Under the pieces are notes generated by a model. It was not told the DNA's origin. It saw only the letters and a program-made list of their open reading frames with translations, and did no database searches. Source: Hydra vulgaris (lineage: Eukaryota; Cnidaria; Hydrozoa; Anthoathecata; Hydridae). From it: DNA of 64,000 nt. The stretch spans positions 34,817,001-34,881,000 of the forward strand of contig NC_088934.1 of NCBI RefSeq assembly GCF_038396675.1. Reading direction: 5' to 3'. This document shows positions 29,571-45,389 of the stretch, piece by piece (position 1 is the first letter of the stretch; each line of letters starts with the position of its first letter). Made by a program: the position numbers and the translations under genes.

Positions 29571-29732
29571 GACGATTTAGATGCCGAGATGTTTGGTGGC
29601 TACGATGCACTTTTTTTACAAGAATCTTTATGAAAAATAATGCCGTCTGTGTAAATTGACTCTTTGTGAACCTATTTTAACAAAGTGTGGTCATAGACTT
29701 TGTTTTTCATATTTAGAAAAAATAAGAAAAAG
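29571..29732 (+). pseudogene. Broken TRAF-type RING exon
   Basis: A frame from 29571 gives FGGYDALF, the segment that typically precedes the RING of TRAFs; after one indel (29,605-29,635) another frame gives C-x2-C (CRLC) ... EPILTKCGHRLC, the first half of a RING finger with the hallmark Cys-Gly-His. A TAA stands where an aromatic residue normally precedes the first Cys. The segment ends at AAAAAG/GTATTATC, a plausible splice donor. No ATG or downstream exons found. Hydra has many TRAF genes, so this may be a decayed duplicate; a link to the viral TRAF-C at the left edge is speculative. Confidence 0.55.
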
Positions 29733-29802
29733 GTATTATCTTGTTGTTGAAAACTCGTTTAAAAATTTTTTAATGTTGCAATCATTATAAAATAGATTAA
29801 TC

Positions 29803-31940
<2,138 letters not shown>

Positions 31941-31942
31941 CA

Positions 31943-31966
31943 GGGTTAGGGTTAGGGTTAGGGTTA
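31943..31966 (+). repeat. Interstitial telomeric repeat (GGGTTA)x4
   Basis: Four perfect units of the metazoan telomere repeat; the flanks are ordinary AT-rich DNA. Confidence 0.9.
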
Positions 31967-32516
31967 TTATTTCTGAATATTTCTTTAAAAAAGTTCAGTA
32001 AAATAACAAAACCCTAGCTCACATGGTCGTGGAGCATCGTCGATAACATTAATTCATGAGAAAATAAACTATCGGGTTTAAATACAGAATGTGGAGAATC
32101 CAACTAAATTGCAGACTTTTTCAATGAGGGTAAAGTAAATAACAAAATACTTCATATTTAAACGTTAGCGTTAATGGCTTTAAATTTCTCTACATGGAAA
32201 ACTTGTTTTGAAATTTATAAGTGTCCATATTTCTAGCACAAATAATACAGTATTTCCTTAATATTTTTTGAATTAGTACTAAAAAAAGTCACGCAAAAAA
32301 TTGTATATCAAAAAATATTTGTAATTTTGTTATACTCTTACATGCTTTTTTTCTCAATTTGTATCGATTTTGATAATTGAAAATAGCAAACGCCCTAAAA
32401 AAAAGTAAACAATAACAGTAAAATATTTAGATATATTATTTTTTGAACAAAATTTCTTTTTTAATTTTTAATTTTTTTTTGTTTTTTTGAAAAGAACAAA
32501 AAAAATATTCTTCTTT

Positions 32517-32561
32517 TCTGCAAGTTTCCCAGGTTCTTTGAAGAACGAGGAAACTTGCAGA
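32517..32561. repeat. Nested hairpin
   Basis: TCTGCAAGTTTCC (32517-32529) pairs perfectly with GGAAACTTGCAGA (32549-32561); inside, GTTCTT/AAGAAC forms a second stem. Could be a palindromic MITE end or a structured RNA. Confidence 0.7.
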
Positions 32562-33390
32562 AGACCGATGGTCTTGTCATCAAGAAACCGTTATGCGTTA
32601 CGAATATTTTTGAATACTTCAATGTAAAATAAGTTTATATTTAAAAAATAATGTTATCAGTTTCGACAGAGTAAAAATAAATAAACAAAACGCAAAAAAC
32701 AAAGAATGCAGACAAAAAGAGTTTTTTAGTTTATTTAGTTTTATATCAATGCACATAAGTAGGTCCACGATTCTTAATTAAGGAATTTTTAAAAAAAAAT
32801 TCCAATCATTTTTTACAAAAGTCTTCTGTTTGGAAATGTGGTTTATCATCCTTCGGCTAGTTGCCATATAGAGGCCACATGAAAGCGAGAAGATATTGCA
32901 CCAGATATTAGAATGTGCAAACTAAGTTTAATATCAAATTAACTCTATAGGAATCGTTGTTGCGTTTACCTTTTTACATAACTTGCGTAACTAAAGTCTT
33001 CTGTTTTATTACAAATCGGATAAAGCATAATGTGAAGAAAACGGATTAGATGCGATGTTGGTGAGTCTTTTCTAACAATGATTGGGCCGACCTTTTAAAA
33101 CTTTTGGTGATATCGTTTCCATAAACAAAGACCAAGATTTTTTAACCTTTTTAAAAATTTCGTTACCTTTATAATTTTTATGGATTAAATAAAAGGCACA
33201 AGGTTTCCATTCGAAATTAGAGATGTAATCAATTTTGTTTTGTATTAAACGTCTATGTTTCTCAATCGTTTTTAAAAGATTTTTAAAAACATTTTTTTAA
33301 AAAGTTTTGAGTCAGTATTTGATTTTATCAGAGTCAGTTTTTATTTTTTCATTTGTTGTTAATGAAAATACGTGATCTTGATTAATTATT

Positions 33391-33603
33391 TTGTCTTTAT
33401 CGTATGTTGAAGTAAATCCAATAAAAATTCATTCAGTTGACAACATTTCAATACAGGAACAGATTGCTCTAAATAAACTCAAAGAAATAAAAGATATCAT
33501 AATTAAAAAAGCAGACAAAGGTAACACCTTAGTTATAATTAATTTTGCATTTCCGTTTCAACAAAAACTAAAGTGGATAAAATTTAATTCGGAGCGATAT
33601 TAA
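33391..33603 (+). pseudogene. Penelope-like reverse transcriptase fragment
   Basis: A 70-codon frame with LNKLKEIKDIIIKKADKGNTLVI. The pattern (Leu-Lys, then IxIKxADKGxxxVI) is the conserved start of the Penelope-like RT. Nothing of the RT palm or the GIY-YIG domain follows, so only a 5' scrap survives. Confidence 0.45.
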
Positions 33604-34719
33604 AATTTAGATTTTAAGACTAGTTTCTAAAACTTATTTATGATAAAAAATAGTAAAAACTTTCATTCAGAATATAACAAAAATATAATCTATAATTGAT
33701 TTTAATCAGTATTTATTTGAATTAACTTTAAAGACATTCATAAAAAAATGCAAGAAATACATTATCTACTCAATAATGTAAACTTATTGGTTTAGGAAAA
33801 TAACTTCTATAATCTGAGCACCTACTGCAAGGAATAGTTTACAATATGGGATTTTTTTTGAGAGGCAAGTAATCAAAATAAAAGGTTTAAAAATCAATAT
33901 AGGAAAAAATCATTTAAAAAATTTAGCAAACTCGTTGATATTTTATCTTGCAAATGTAAAATAATGTTTTCCTTAAAGTATGATTGTAAATATAACTGTA
34001 AAAAGCAAGTTCATGTTAAATGCACCTGTGTGCGAGAACGTAAAGTCCGTGTATTAAAACACACACTTATCATATCATAGAGCGATAAAATTGGTAGAAT
34101 CACAATTTACTATATTTATTGCGTTAACATGAAAAAGTCAATTATAATTAATAAAAATATAAAAAGAAAAGAAAAAAACATCTTTGCGAATTTGAGGAGA
34201 GAGCAAAGAAATATAAAATAAACTAAGAGAAGCTCGATCAAAAAATTCAGCAAGGTTGTTTTTTTCTTAAACAATTTTATTATTAAACGATTACTAATAA
34301 AATATTTTTGTTAAATGTAAAGCTGTTTAAACAAAGGTATATCAAAAAAAAAATACAACTTTTTAAAATTTACATTTTTTTAATAATTAAAAACAATAAC
34401 ATATATCAAAAAGATAAGATATAGCATTTAAATATAGATTGAAAAACAGATATTGAAACCAGGTTTTAATTAAATGGAAATAATTGGAAATAAATGGAAA
34501 TTTAATTAAATGGAAATAGTAACCATTGTGATTGTTAGTAATGAGACATCACTTAGGTTTAAGGGAACTGTGGAAACAGCAACAGTTATTTAATTGATAG
34601 TTGAACTGTAAATTTGGATAAAGCAACAAAGTTTCAAAATGAGTGGTAGGTACTATTTGGAAAAGTAGTAAGTACAGCCACAAATACTGAAATTTAACCT
34701 AGTTTTATAAAGATATATA
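33604..34719. other. No gene seen
   Basis: AT-rich. Short iteration of TAAATGGAAAT at 34,470-34,520. No supported coding sequence. Confidence 0.45.
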
Positions 34720-35510
34720 ATGGACGTTCGTCACTTTTTCTTAGCCCAGAAATTCAAAGAAGATCAAAGTAATTTACCTAAGCAGTTAAAAATGTTAGAA
34801 TCAGTACTTATTTGCCGTTGCAGATGGCACCAATATTTTGCAGAATGTGGGTTTCTATGGCAGGGCTATCTGATTTCAACCTTCAAAATCCTACATGGAT
34901 TGTTGAATTTATAATAGGTATTTATATTCCAAAATGGTTCAACATAAAAGTGTAACTATGTTTGGTCGAGGGTGAAAGGCATATCTTATACCAATTAAAA
35001 CTCCCTAAAAGCAATATGAAACCAGTTCGTGATATTTAACTTTCGTAGTAAAAAGATCTGCTTTGTACGCACATTCAGAACTGTTTTGCATGCAATATTA
35101 TGTAGTGAGAATAAAGAAGAATCAGCTCAAACTGTGGAGATTTCTTTTAGAATCCGTGGCAACGTACCAGCAAACCAATGTAAATGATTATAGCCATAGA
35201 CATTGAAAAACATCTGATATTAATAATAATGCTGAAAATCTTTATAGCCTCATAGACTCAAACAGTTATGCTACAGAGCCACCTTTGATCTACTGCTATT
35301 AAAGATTTTATTAATAGCCCCGTGGTTGTTCCCCAATGAGGTTCTCATACACAATCAATTGAGAAGTATGTACGGATGGTTCAGGAAGCTGCAATACATG
35401 TCCACAGAGCAGAAATAAGGTAATCTTACATAAGAGCTCAACTCATCAATAGAGAGTTAATGTCTGCTATTAAGAGCAAAATAGACATGATTAAACTTCT
35501 AAATTTTTGT
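34720..35510 (+). pseudogene. Decayed gene of a cnidarian repeat-associated protein
   Basis: A 64-codon frame at 34720 is followed by discontinuous frames; near 35,320-35,480 the reading PVVVPQ...GSHTQSIEKYV, VQEAAIHVHRAEIR and AQLINRELMSAIKSK is protein-like with a stop or two. From memory this HTQ-x-VE pattern belongs to uncharacterised multi-copy proteins of cnidarian genomes, probably element-encoded. The family name and function are not known to me. Confidence 0.3.
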
Positions 35511-36688
35511 AAAAATAACTTTTAAAACTGCCTTTTAAAAATATATACGTTTTAGTTGTTTGAATATTTAAAGTATAATTATATACTTAATATAAAATTT
35601 GATTGAGAATAGTTTATAATAAACACTTAACATTTACTTAAGTATTTTGATATTTCTATAAAGTTTACTTTTTTTATATAGTATCTTCTCTTAGTTGAGA
35701 CAAAAATACTTTTATTTAGATATATTTAAATATTATATATAAATTACTTTTAAATGTAAGCATTCTCCATTAAAAATATGTATTAAGACGTATTAAAGTA
35801 TTAGTTTTATGAGCAGAAAGTTGTAAAAATGCTTTTTAAAACTTTCGAATACTAGAAAAACTATCTGTGAGTATTAATTGCAAAATTTTCTAGGTATTCC
35901 TCCATAGAATATTTATTAATTATTGATTGTGTCGATTTCCATAAAATTCGGAAAAGTTTTTTGTTTAACTCATACCCAATATATTCTGAATATAGTCGTT
36001 TCAACTATTAGCCAACCAATATGATGACAGTATTTTTTTTTCAATTTAAAAGCTACAGAGTAGACTTTGAAAAATTTTTACATGGGCAAAAACAAAAATT
36101 AAATAGAGTAATAAATAGAATAAGAAATAAACAAACACGGAATAAATTGTATCTAGGCAAACTTATGAATTAAAACCGCCAAGCATTTTTTTATGGGTGC
36201 ACAATTAATAGTTTATAAATTAGTCTTTAACAGGAAAACTAAAATTTGAAAAAAAATGAAGCTAGCATTAAAATACAGAATTTAACGCATATGTATACAG
36301 GGACGGTCAACCATTAGTTTAATGTTTAAGATATGCCTACTTTCAGGCATTAATCAAATACCAAACATTTATATGCTTTTACTCATTTCAAAAATAAGAT
36401 GCTTTGCAAAAAAATTTAACTTTTTAGATTTCCCTACTTCCGGGTATGAAACAAACGCCAAACATTAATATATTTATACTTATGTCAAAGATTATGTAAA
36501 GATGCTAAGCAAAATATTGTCATGACTGAAGCCTGGAAATAGAAAAGCCCTAACAATGTCTCAACTGCCTCAAATGTAATAGTTAAAGAATAGTTCATAA
36601 GTATTTTATCATGCAATTTTATAAAATATTTTATGTACTATTCATTATTAAAGTTATATTTATTGATAATTTTTAAATTTTATGCAAT
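35511..36688. other. No gene seen
   Basis: AT-rich host DNA; nothing supported on either strand. Confidence 0.45.
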
Positions 36689-36792
36689 AATCTCTCAGCG
36701 TCTAAAATTTATGACCTTATAAACTTATAACCCCCTTAAATTGAGGAGGGTTCTTACTTTATGTAGTCATACTACTTAAACGCTAAGAGATT
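36689..36792. mobile_element. Small MITE, 104 bp
   Basis: Terminal inverted repeats AATCTCTCAGCGT (36689-36701) and ACGCTAAGAGATT (36780-36792), one mismatch. The core contains CCCCCTTAAATTGAGGAGGG. A partial relative lies at 51,723-51,815. Confidence 0.6.
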
Positions 36793-36901
36793 TTAATTTT
36801 ATTGAAGAATAGTACACAAACACTTTATCAAATGTTACTCTCAGGTTTGAAAAAGTTGCAACATTTTATGATTATTTGTTCCCAGGCTCCGATCATCACA
36901 A

Positions 36902-38379
<1,478 letters not shown>

Positions 38380-41306
38380 TAGGGGAGATGAGGGCGCATT
38401 GATCGTCGGGGCAGTATGATCTTTTGGCATTTACTCGTTCATTTTTGCCTTACTAGAAGTGAGGTTGCAATTTAATTAACCATTATGCTTCCCTAATTGA
38501 TTATTCGTAATATTTTTTCATAAGGTTATCAGCGTCAAAAAAAATAAAGAAAATATTGTTTTTCGTCATAAAAAGTGATTTTTTTAAATCGTACTATAAT
38601 TCAAATATATTTTTATTTAGATGACTGTATGGGTTAACAACAATTTTATTTTAAATTTGTAAGTGTTAGGTGTATAATATAATATATAATTTTTATTTGG
38701 CTGCAATTTATACAGTAGATATTGCTATCAATATGTTACCTATACCTATTGGGGTACATTGATCTTTGACTATGCGGGGCCCATTGATCGGAGGATCAAA
38801 GTGCCCCATAGAAGACGAAGTGCCCCATGTTTTTGTTTATAAGCAATACAGTTAAACGAATGGAATTGTATTTATAATTTAAAAAAAAACTATAGATAAA
38901 CAAACAATAGCTTTTAGCATTTCATTTTTTAAATCTATTTATGTTATAAGCTAGTAATAATAATACTATTATTTTATAATATCAAAAGAATAATATTTAA
39001 CATAATAATTAAAAAATGTTTAAGATAATATTATTATGTTAAATATTAGCATTTATTAAAAACATATGTTTTTATTGATATATTTTTTTACAGATCTTAA
39101 AATGGTTAGAAATAGAATTAAAAAAACCAATAAAGTTGCTATACCAAGTGAAACAATGAAAGTAGCTGTTAATAAAGTTTTAGACGGAACACAACTGAAT
39201 GTTGTAGCACGTCAGTTTAACATAGATAGAATGACTTTAAAAAGATATTGTCGTAAAAAGAGGCTTAATCCAAATAAGCTTTCAAGCCTAACTACAACAA
39301 TAGACAAGTTTTTACATCAGAAGATGAAAAAAGTTTATCAAGTTATTTACTAATTGCATCAAAAAAGAACTATGGCCTTTCAACTTGGTCAACACGATTA
39401 TTGGCATATGAATTTTCTTTAAAAAACAATAAGATATGCCCATCATCATGGATCAAAAATAAAATTGCAGGCATTGATTGGTTGCAAGGTTTTATGAAAA
39501 GACAACCAGAGTTGTCTCTACGAACACCTGAAGCAACGAGCTTCGCTCGATCAACAGCTTTTAACAAACACACTGTAAGAGAGTTTTTTCAAAATCTTAA
39601 AACGGTAAGAAATCGATATAAATATAATCCTAACTGTATATATAATGTTGATGAAACTGGTTTAACAACCGTTCAAAAGCCGGTAAAGGTTTTAGCTGGT
39701 AGAGGAAGCAAACAAGTTGGAAGAATCACATCTGCAGAACGAGGAACATTGGTAACTGCATGTTGTGCCTCTAATGCTATTGGAAATTCCATTCCTCCAT
39801 TATTTATTTTTCCTAGGGTAAAGTTTCATGATTACATGATTAAGGAAGGACCTCCTGGATGTGTGGGATTTGCAAATCCTTCTGGTTGGATGAACTCAGA
39901 AGTTTTCATAGAATGGATTAAACATTTTGTTAAATATTCAAACTGTTCTCAGGAATCTCCAGTTTTGCTACTTCTCGACAGTCATGAAAGTCATATTTCT
40001 GTTAAAGGCTTGGAGCTTGCAATTCAACACGGAATCACAATGATAAGTTTTCCTCCCCATTGCAGCCATAAATTGCAGCCATTAGATAGAACTGTTTTTG
40101 GACCATTGAAAAGGTTTTACAATTTTGCATGTGATAATTGGATGGTTTCAAACCCAAGACCAATGACCATTTATGATATTGTTTCAATAGTTCGAGAACC
40201 GTATACAAAAGCTTTCTCACCATCTAATATACAGGCAGGATTAAGAGTAGCTGGCATTGAGCCATTCAATTCTGAAATTTTCAAAGATGACGAATATTTA
40301 CCATCATCAGTTACAGATAGAGCTGTTCCAGATACAGTTACTATCACTCCTGTCAACAACATGGAATCTGAAATGATACCAGCACGTGTTAATCACATAG
40401 AGTCTGAAATAACTATAGTAAATATTGAAACAAGTATTTTAAACAAAGCGTCAACAAGTGTTGCTTCTATAATCTCACCTGAGGTTTTAAAACCTTACCC
40501 AAAAGCATCTGCCAGAAAAAAAAATGTTAAAAGTAGGCAGTTAAAAACTAGGATCTTGACTGATACTCCTGTCAGAAATGAAATTCGTTTGTCAAAAGAA
40601 ATGAAAATTTTGAAGCAAACCAAAAATCAACAAAAAGTCTCCACAAAAGATAAGAAAGAAACTAAGTATTACTTGCTTAGGAATAAAAAACAATGTAAAC
40701 CAAAAGCTGCTTCACAACTTGACTTTCACAAATGATGAAATATTCTTAATCAAAATATTGTACTTTTAACAAGTTTTGTAAACTTAAAAGTTGTATTCTT
40801 ATTTCAGTCTTTATATTTCAGTTCTTATAAATTTCAAGTTGTTGTAAAGTTTTAAACGTATATAAAGCGGGTAGCTTATAGCTGCTGTGATTTATACATT
40901 TTTTAATTAAAAATTAGACTAGTGGGTTTAACTGCTATATTTAAAAAATAATTAAAAAATTTAGATGTATTATATGTTATACAATATTACCCTTTGACTA
41001 AATTATTTACAAGATTTAGTTATAGAAGTGTTAAACGTTTAGATAATATTACGCGTATAAGATCAATGTGCCCCAAGTCGGAGATCATAGTACCCCATAG
41101 TTTGGGGTACATTGATCTTTTGAGAGGGTTGTTTAAAAGTTAAAATTATTCATGTTTATCATTTTTTTAAATCAAAATATTTATATATTTCAAAAGCCAG
41201 ATAGTTCTACATGTGTTTCGTAGTTAATAAGTTTTTACATCTCTTTCAGGTTCTGCGCAATTTTCAAAACACTGCTACGGCGATCAATGCGCCCCCATCT
41301 CCCCTA
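38380..41306 (+). mobile_element. pogo/Tigger-class DNA transposon, nearly complete
   Basis: Termini are inverted repeats of about 38 bp: left GGGGAGATGAGGGCGCATTG from 38382, right its complement ending 41304 (CAATGCGCCCCCATCTCCCC), few mismatches, flanked by TA on both sides as expected for pogo target duplications. Subterminal copies of GGGGTACATTGATC and GATCAA-x-TGCCCCA occur at 38,750-38,830 and 41,060-41,120 in opposite orientation. One transposase gene inside. About 2.9 kb. Confidence 0.85.
39102..40735 (+). pseudogene. pogo-type transposase (CENP-B/psq HTH plus DDE_1), one frameshift
   Basis: ATG 39102 begins a Lys/Arg-rich Psq-type helix-turn-helix (VAIPSETMKVAVNKVLDG, VARQFNIDRMTLKRYCR). 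The first frame ends at 39353; an indel near 39,310 leads to the main frame (to TGA at 40735). It holds a second DNA-binding part (WIKNKIAGIDWLQGFMKR) and the catalytic domain: YNVDETGL, LLLLDSHESHI and SHKLQPLDR, giving the D-D-D triad of the pogo group. The tail is Lys-rich. About 545 codons, normal length. Only one break, so a recently active copy is plausible. Confidence 0.82.
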
Positions 41307-41930
41307 TATAGCTAAAGAAACGCATCTTGGCATTACTAAAACCGGACGAAACTTGCTAGCAACAGGTTTCCTACCCATAGCATTAACATTTAAATAATAT
41401 AATGTTGAACATGTACTTAAATAAATCCTTTTTGATTGCACAGCAGACTAACAAACCACAACTTTAAGAAAATAACAGAGTTATAAGTAAATCTTTTGTG
41501 TGTGTTTATTTAGTTCGCGTATGTGTCGGGTCTTTTTAAAGCACAACACAATTTCTAAAAAGTAGGATTATAAAGTCCTTTATCAAAATAATTAGGGTTA
41601 ATTGAGTTATTAACACAGGACTGGAAATGCTGCCTAAATTTCCTTGTTTTAAGTAACTAAATTATTTTAAACTATTAAAATTGTTGGCGTCAACTTTTCT
41701 TGACCTCCCCCCTCCAACTTGTCAACTAATGTTAAAAAATTTCAGATCTTCCCCATTTTCAGATTTACCTTATTTTAATAATCAGATTTCCCCTATTTTG
41801 TTGACGTAATTAACGGACAGCCATTTAGAATATTTGAATTAAAAACGTTTAAAAAATATTGTTGCATGATGTGCACCAATCATGAAAAGTAAAAAAAAAA
41901 TTAAGTTTTTTAATTTTTTAATTTTATTTT
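41307..41930. other. No gene seen
   Basis: AT-rich with a C-rich patch (CCTCCCCCCTCC, 41,705). No supported feature. Confidence 0.4.
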
Positions 41931-41934
41931 AATT

Positions 41935-42160
41935 CTTCTCCTCAAGGCCATGAAGGCCACTATAGTTGAGGAGACTATTTTTAGTTGTGGTTAAACCCTC
42001 TTTTAACCCTAAAACTCCAAAACACGGTCCTTGACGAACTAGGCCGTTTAGCAAAAAAAAAAGTAGAGCGCGGTACCACCAGGGGACATGGTGGGGATCA
42101 AAGTCGTAACTTCTCGCTTATGAGGTAGGTGCTTTACCACAACACCACTAGCGCAATCTT
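41935..42160 (-). mobile_element. tRNA-derived SINE, minus strand
   Basis: On the minus strand a tRNA-like head begins near 42,155 (GCGCTAGTGGTGTTGTGGTA, an A-box) with ACTTTGATCCCCACC (B-box-like) about 45 bases later, then GGTACCGCGCTCTAC. The other end has an imperfect inverted motif around CAAGGCCATGAAGGCC. Confidence 0.55.
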
Positions 42161-42300
42161 TTTATTGATATTGTCATACAATTGATATGTCATACAATAA
42201 AATATCATACAATGAAAAACTGCTATAATGAATATTTAATAATTTTTATCTTTAATCATATATTAAACATGATAAGCAAGGTTGTTACAACATAATATGT

Positions 42301-42598
42301 CTGGCAGATCTGTCGACATATTTTTTGCCGACAAAAAATGTCCCACATATTTTCTATAGACATATTTTGACATAACTTTATGTCTGTATTATTTTCTGCT
42401 GACATAAAATATGTCAGACATATTTTCTACGAACATATATTGACATAATTTTATGTCTGAATTATTTTCTGCTGACATAAAATATGTCAGACATATTTTC
42501 TATGGACATATCTTGACATAATTTTATGTCTGAATTAATTTCTGCTCACATAAAATATGTCAGACATATTTTCTATCGACATATTTTGACATGTCTGG
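42301..42598 (+). repeat. ~70-bp tandem repeats at hAT element end
   Basis: About four units built from GACATAAAATATGTCAGACA, a TATTTTCTA spacer and TGACATAATTTTATGTCTGA. Each unit is itself palindromic. An inverted copy lies at 61,380-61,620. Confidence 0.8.
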
Positions 42599-43224
42599 CA
42601 TTTTATTTTATTTCAATCTAACAAATTTATTGCGCATTTCAGCTTAATTTAAAGAGTAAAGTGAAAATAGTCTAAAAATTTGTAGCTTTTTTGCAATCAG
42701 TTTTGCTTTATAAAACTTTTATTTTAAACCCTATAAGCCAACATCAGTTGTTTCATAAAGGTTTTTTCTGCCCTTTTTAGCGATGCATCATTTGATAGTA
42801 TTGACTAATATTGATGCATCATTTAATAGTAAAGATTAGTATTGGCAATTTCCTTTATAAGAATGTAAAAACCATCTCAAGCTGAGTTTTTATTACTGAA
42901 AGTGGTTTTTATTAGTATGACTAAACTTGAAATTATTCTTATGATTAAAAGTATAATAGGAAAAAACGTTATCAGTTATTTTTAATTTGTAGTTGATAAA
43001 GGTTTCAATATGAAAAATTGAATTCAAAAGATTCTAATAATTTATAACTAAATACGAATAATTTACTTATAGTTATAATAGTTATGATATATTTAACATT
43101 AAAAAAACTGACAATTGCGTTATAACTACATAGTTAACTGCCATAAACTTGCATAAAATGTTTTGAGTGAAATATATATTTTAATAATTATTTTTTTCGT
43201 TTTCCTTACGATTTAAGGTCAAAA

Positions 43225-44625
43225 ATGGAGAATAGTTTATTAAATGAACAAGTGAAAACTCAATTTGAAATTAATGAAGAAAAAGGAAAATGTAAAATGT
43301 GCAAAAAATTTTACCAAGGCAAGTTAAGTAATCTCAAAGACCACCTTCTTCAAAAACACAAAGAAAAAGCCGACGAAATTGAATTAGTTGAAGCTGCCCC
43401 AGCTACAAGGCATTAAAATGACGATGAAATTCAATTAATTCAACGAATCAAGCTAGAAGTTGATGTAAATAAATTAATTAAAGAAATGATTCGAATAATG
43501 ATGCGCCGTAACTTGTCTTTAGCATCAGCTAATGATGAAATCGGACAAATGTCTTTAGTAAAAAATGCACTAAAAAAATTCAATATTTTAAAATCGTCAC
43601 TGCATGAAATACTACATTCAACATGCATGGGAAAATATTTTTTCGCAAATAAGAGAAGAAACTGATAATGTTCTTATGTTGTTGATGTTTGATAGTGCGT
43701 CGCGATATGGAAGAAACGTGTTTGGAGTTAGTTGCAGATATATCAAGGACGAGGAAATAGTTGACAGAACTTTAGGCATAATTACTCAAGAAGGTCGACA
43801 GTTTGGCGAAATTTTGGCTGCTCAATTGAAAAATGTGCTAATGATATCTGCACAACTTGCACATATCAGGGAAAGAATACGATGAAGGCTTCAAATATTC
43901 TCCAAAATGCACAAGATCAAATGAAAGTAATCCTTGAAATTTATGGTGACAAATTTATAGCTTTCGAAAACAAGGAAATTGATATTAGCGCCTTAGAGAA
44001 TGAAGAAGCATTTATTGCTGCTTTAGTTCTGGATCCTAGATTTTACTTTACATCGGGTCATCAACTGTTTAATACAAAACTGTTGAATAGAGGAATTTCA
44101 CAGTTGATCAAGATCCATCAAGAACTTTGCACTCGACAAGAACAGTCAAATTCTTTATCAACAGAAGAATCCATACAATTAAATACGTCATATTTATCAA
44201 ATACTTCTGAAGAGATGATTCCGATGAACTCAGAAGATGTTGAAGTTGAAAAAGTACGCCGTTTCATTGAATATACTGGAGGTGGAACAAGGCAAGGTAT
44301 TGTTAATGCGTCTTCAAATTTAGATGAAGATATTTGTCAACTAATTTTAAAATGGGCTCTTAATGAAGCGCGAGTGACATTAGACGTTAAATTCAACATT
44401 CTTGCTTACTGGAAGAAAAATCAAAAAAAAAAATGAGATCGGCCCTATGAAATTTTGCAAGTAGTTTACGGTGCAGCGTTCTCCAGCGTAAAAGTTGAAC
44501 GTGATTTCTCTGGATTCGCTTTGGTTTATAGCCATCTACGTACTTGCATTTCAAATGATTTCTTAAACTCTATCATGGTGGTAAAAAACAATCTGGATTT
44601 AATTGATAAAATAAAATTCGTTTAA
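43225..44625 (+). pseudogene. hAT transposase, several breaks
   Basis: ATG 43225 opens a BED-type zinc finger (C-x2-C at CKMC, then LKDHLLQKH), with TAA near 43,416 and continued reading LEVDVNKLIKEM. Further frames give LLMFDSASRYG and GVSCRYI (region of the first catalytic Asp), VLDPRFYF, WKKNQKKK, and after a TGA the C-terminal dimerisation domain (FSSVKVERDFSG, NNLDLIDKIKF). About 470 codons remain, shorter than most hAT enzymes, so internal deletion is likely. Not functional. Confidence 0.7.
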
Positions 44626-44707
44626 AAAACTCGTTTACTTATTTAAAAAACAATTCTCATTTTCTTTTAGTCAAACAACTGTTTTTCAACAAGGTCTCTT
44701 AATTTGT

Positions 44708-44836
44708 GTGGCCGTGGCGCAGTGGTTAGAGCGCTTGCTTTATAAGCAGGAGGTAAGGAAGGAGGCATGAACTTCCTGGTTAAATGCATTTCCGCGGTGC
44801 TCTGTGACAAGTCCGGTAAGACTTCTTGGAGCACTT

Positions 44837-44863
<27 letters not shown>
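44708..44863 (+). mobile_element. tRNA-derived SINE with poly-A
   Basis: Head GGCGCAGTGGTTAGAGCGC (A-box) with TTGCTTTATAAGCAGG (anticodon-stem-like), body shared with 29,015-29,112, then about 23 A. Not a tRNA gene: the T-arm is not conserved. Confidence 0.75.
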
Positions 44864-44867
<4 letters not shown>

Positions 44868-45389
44868 CAATAGAATCTTTTGAGATTCAATTTTGTCTCC
44901 ATAGAATCTTTTGAGACTTCATTTTTCATTATGAAAACTTTTGAGGAATTGTCAATTATTTTATTGTTAAATAAATCATAACTATTATAACTATAAGCAT
45001 ATTATTCGTAATTAGTTAAAACTTATTACCGGTTAGTCTTCTTAATTCGAATTTAATGAGATGAATATAACTTTTGCGAATTATTTCTAATTCTTTAGCT
45101 TAAACGAATTTCATTTGGCACGAAGTTTTTGAAATAATGTGATCCGTTTTTTTCATAAAATCTTTTGAATTCAATTTTTCAAAATAAAATCTTTTTCAGG
45201 ATCAACTATTAATTAAAAATAACTGAAACAGTTGTTTTTTAATATTATTTTAATCAAAAGAACAATTTTAAGTTTATTCATACTAACAAAAGCCTCTTTC
45301 AGTAATAAAAACTCAGCTTGAGATGGTTATTACATTTTTATAATGGAAAAACCCAATACTAATCAATACTAATCAATAGGGTGGCACTT

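Noticed and set aside
44708..44780. tRNA gene
   Set aside because: A-box and anticodon-stem-like parts exist but the T-arm is not conserved and a SINE body with poly-A follows.
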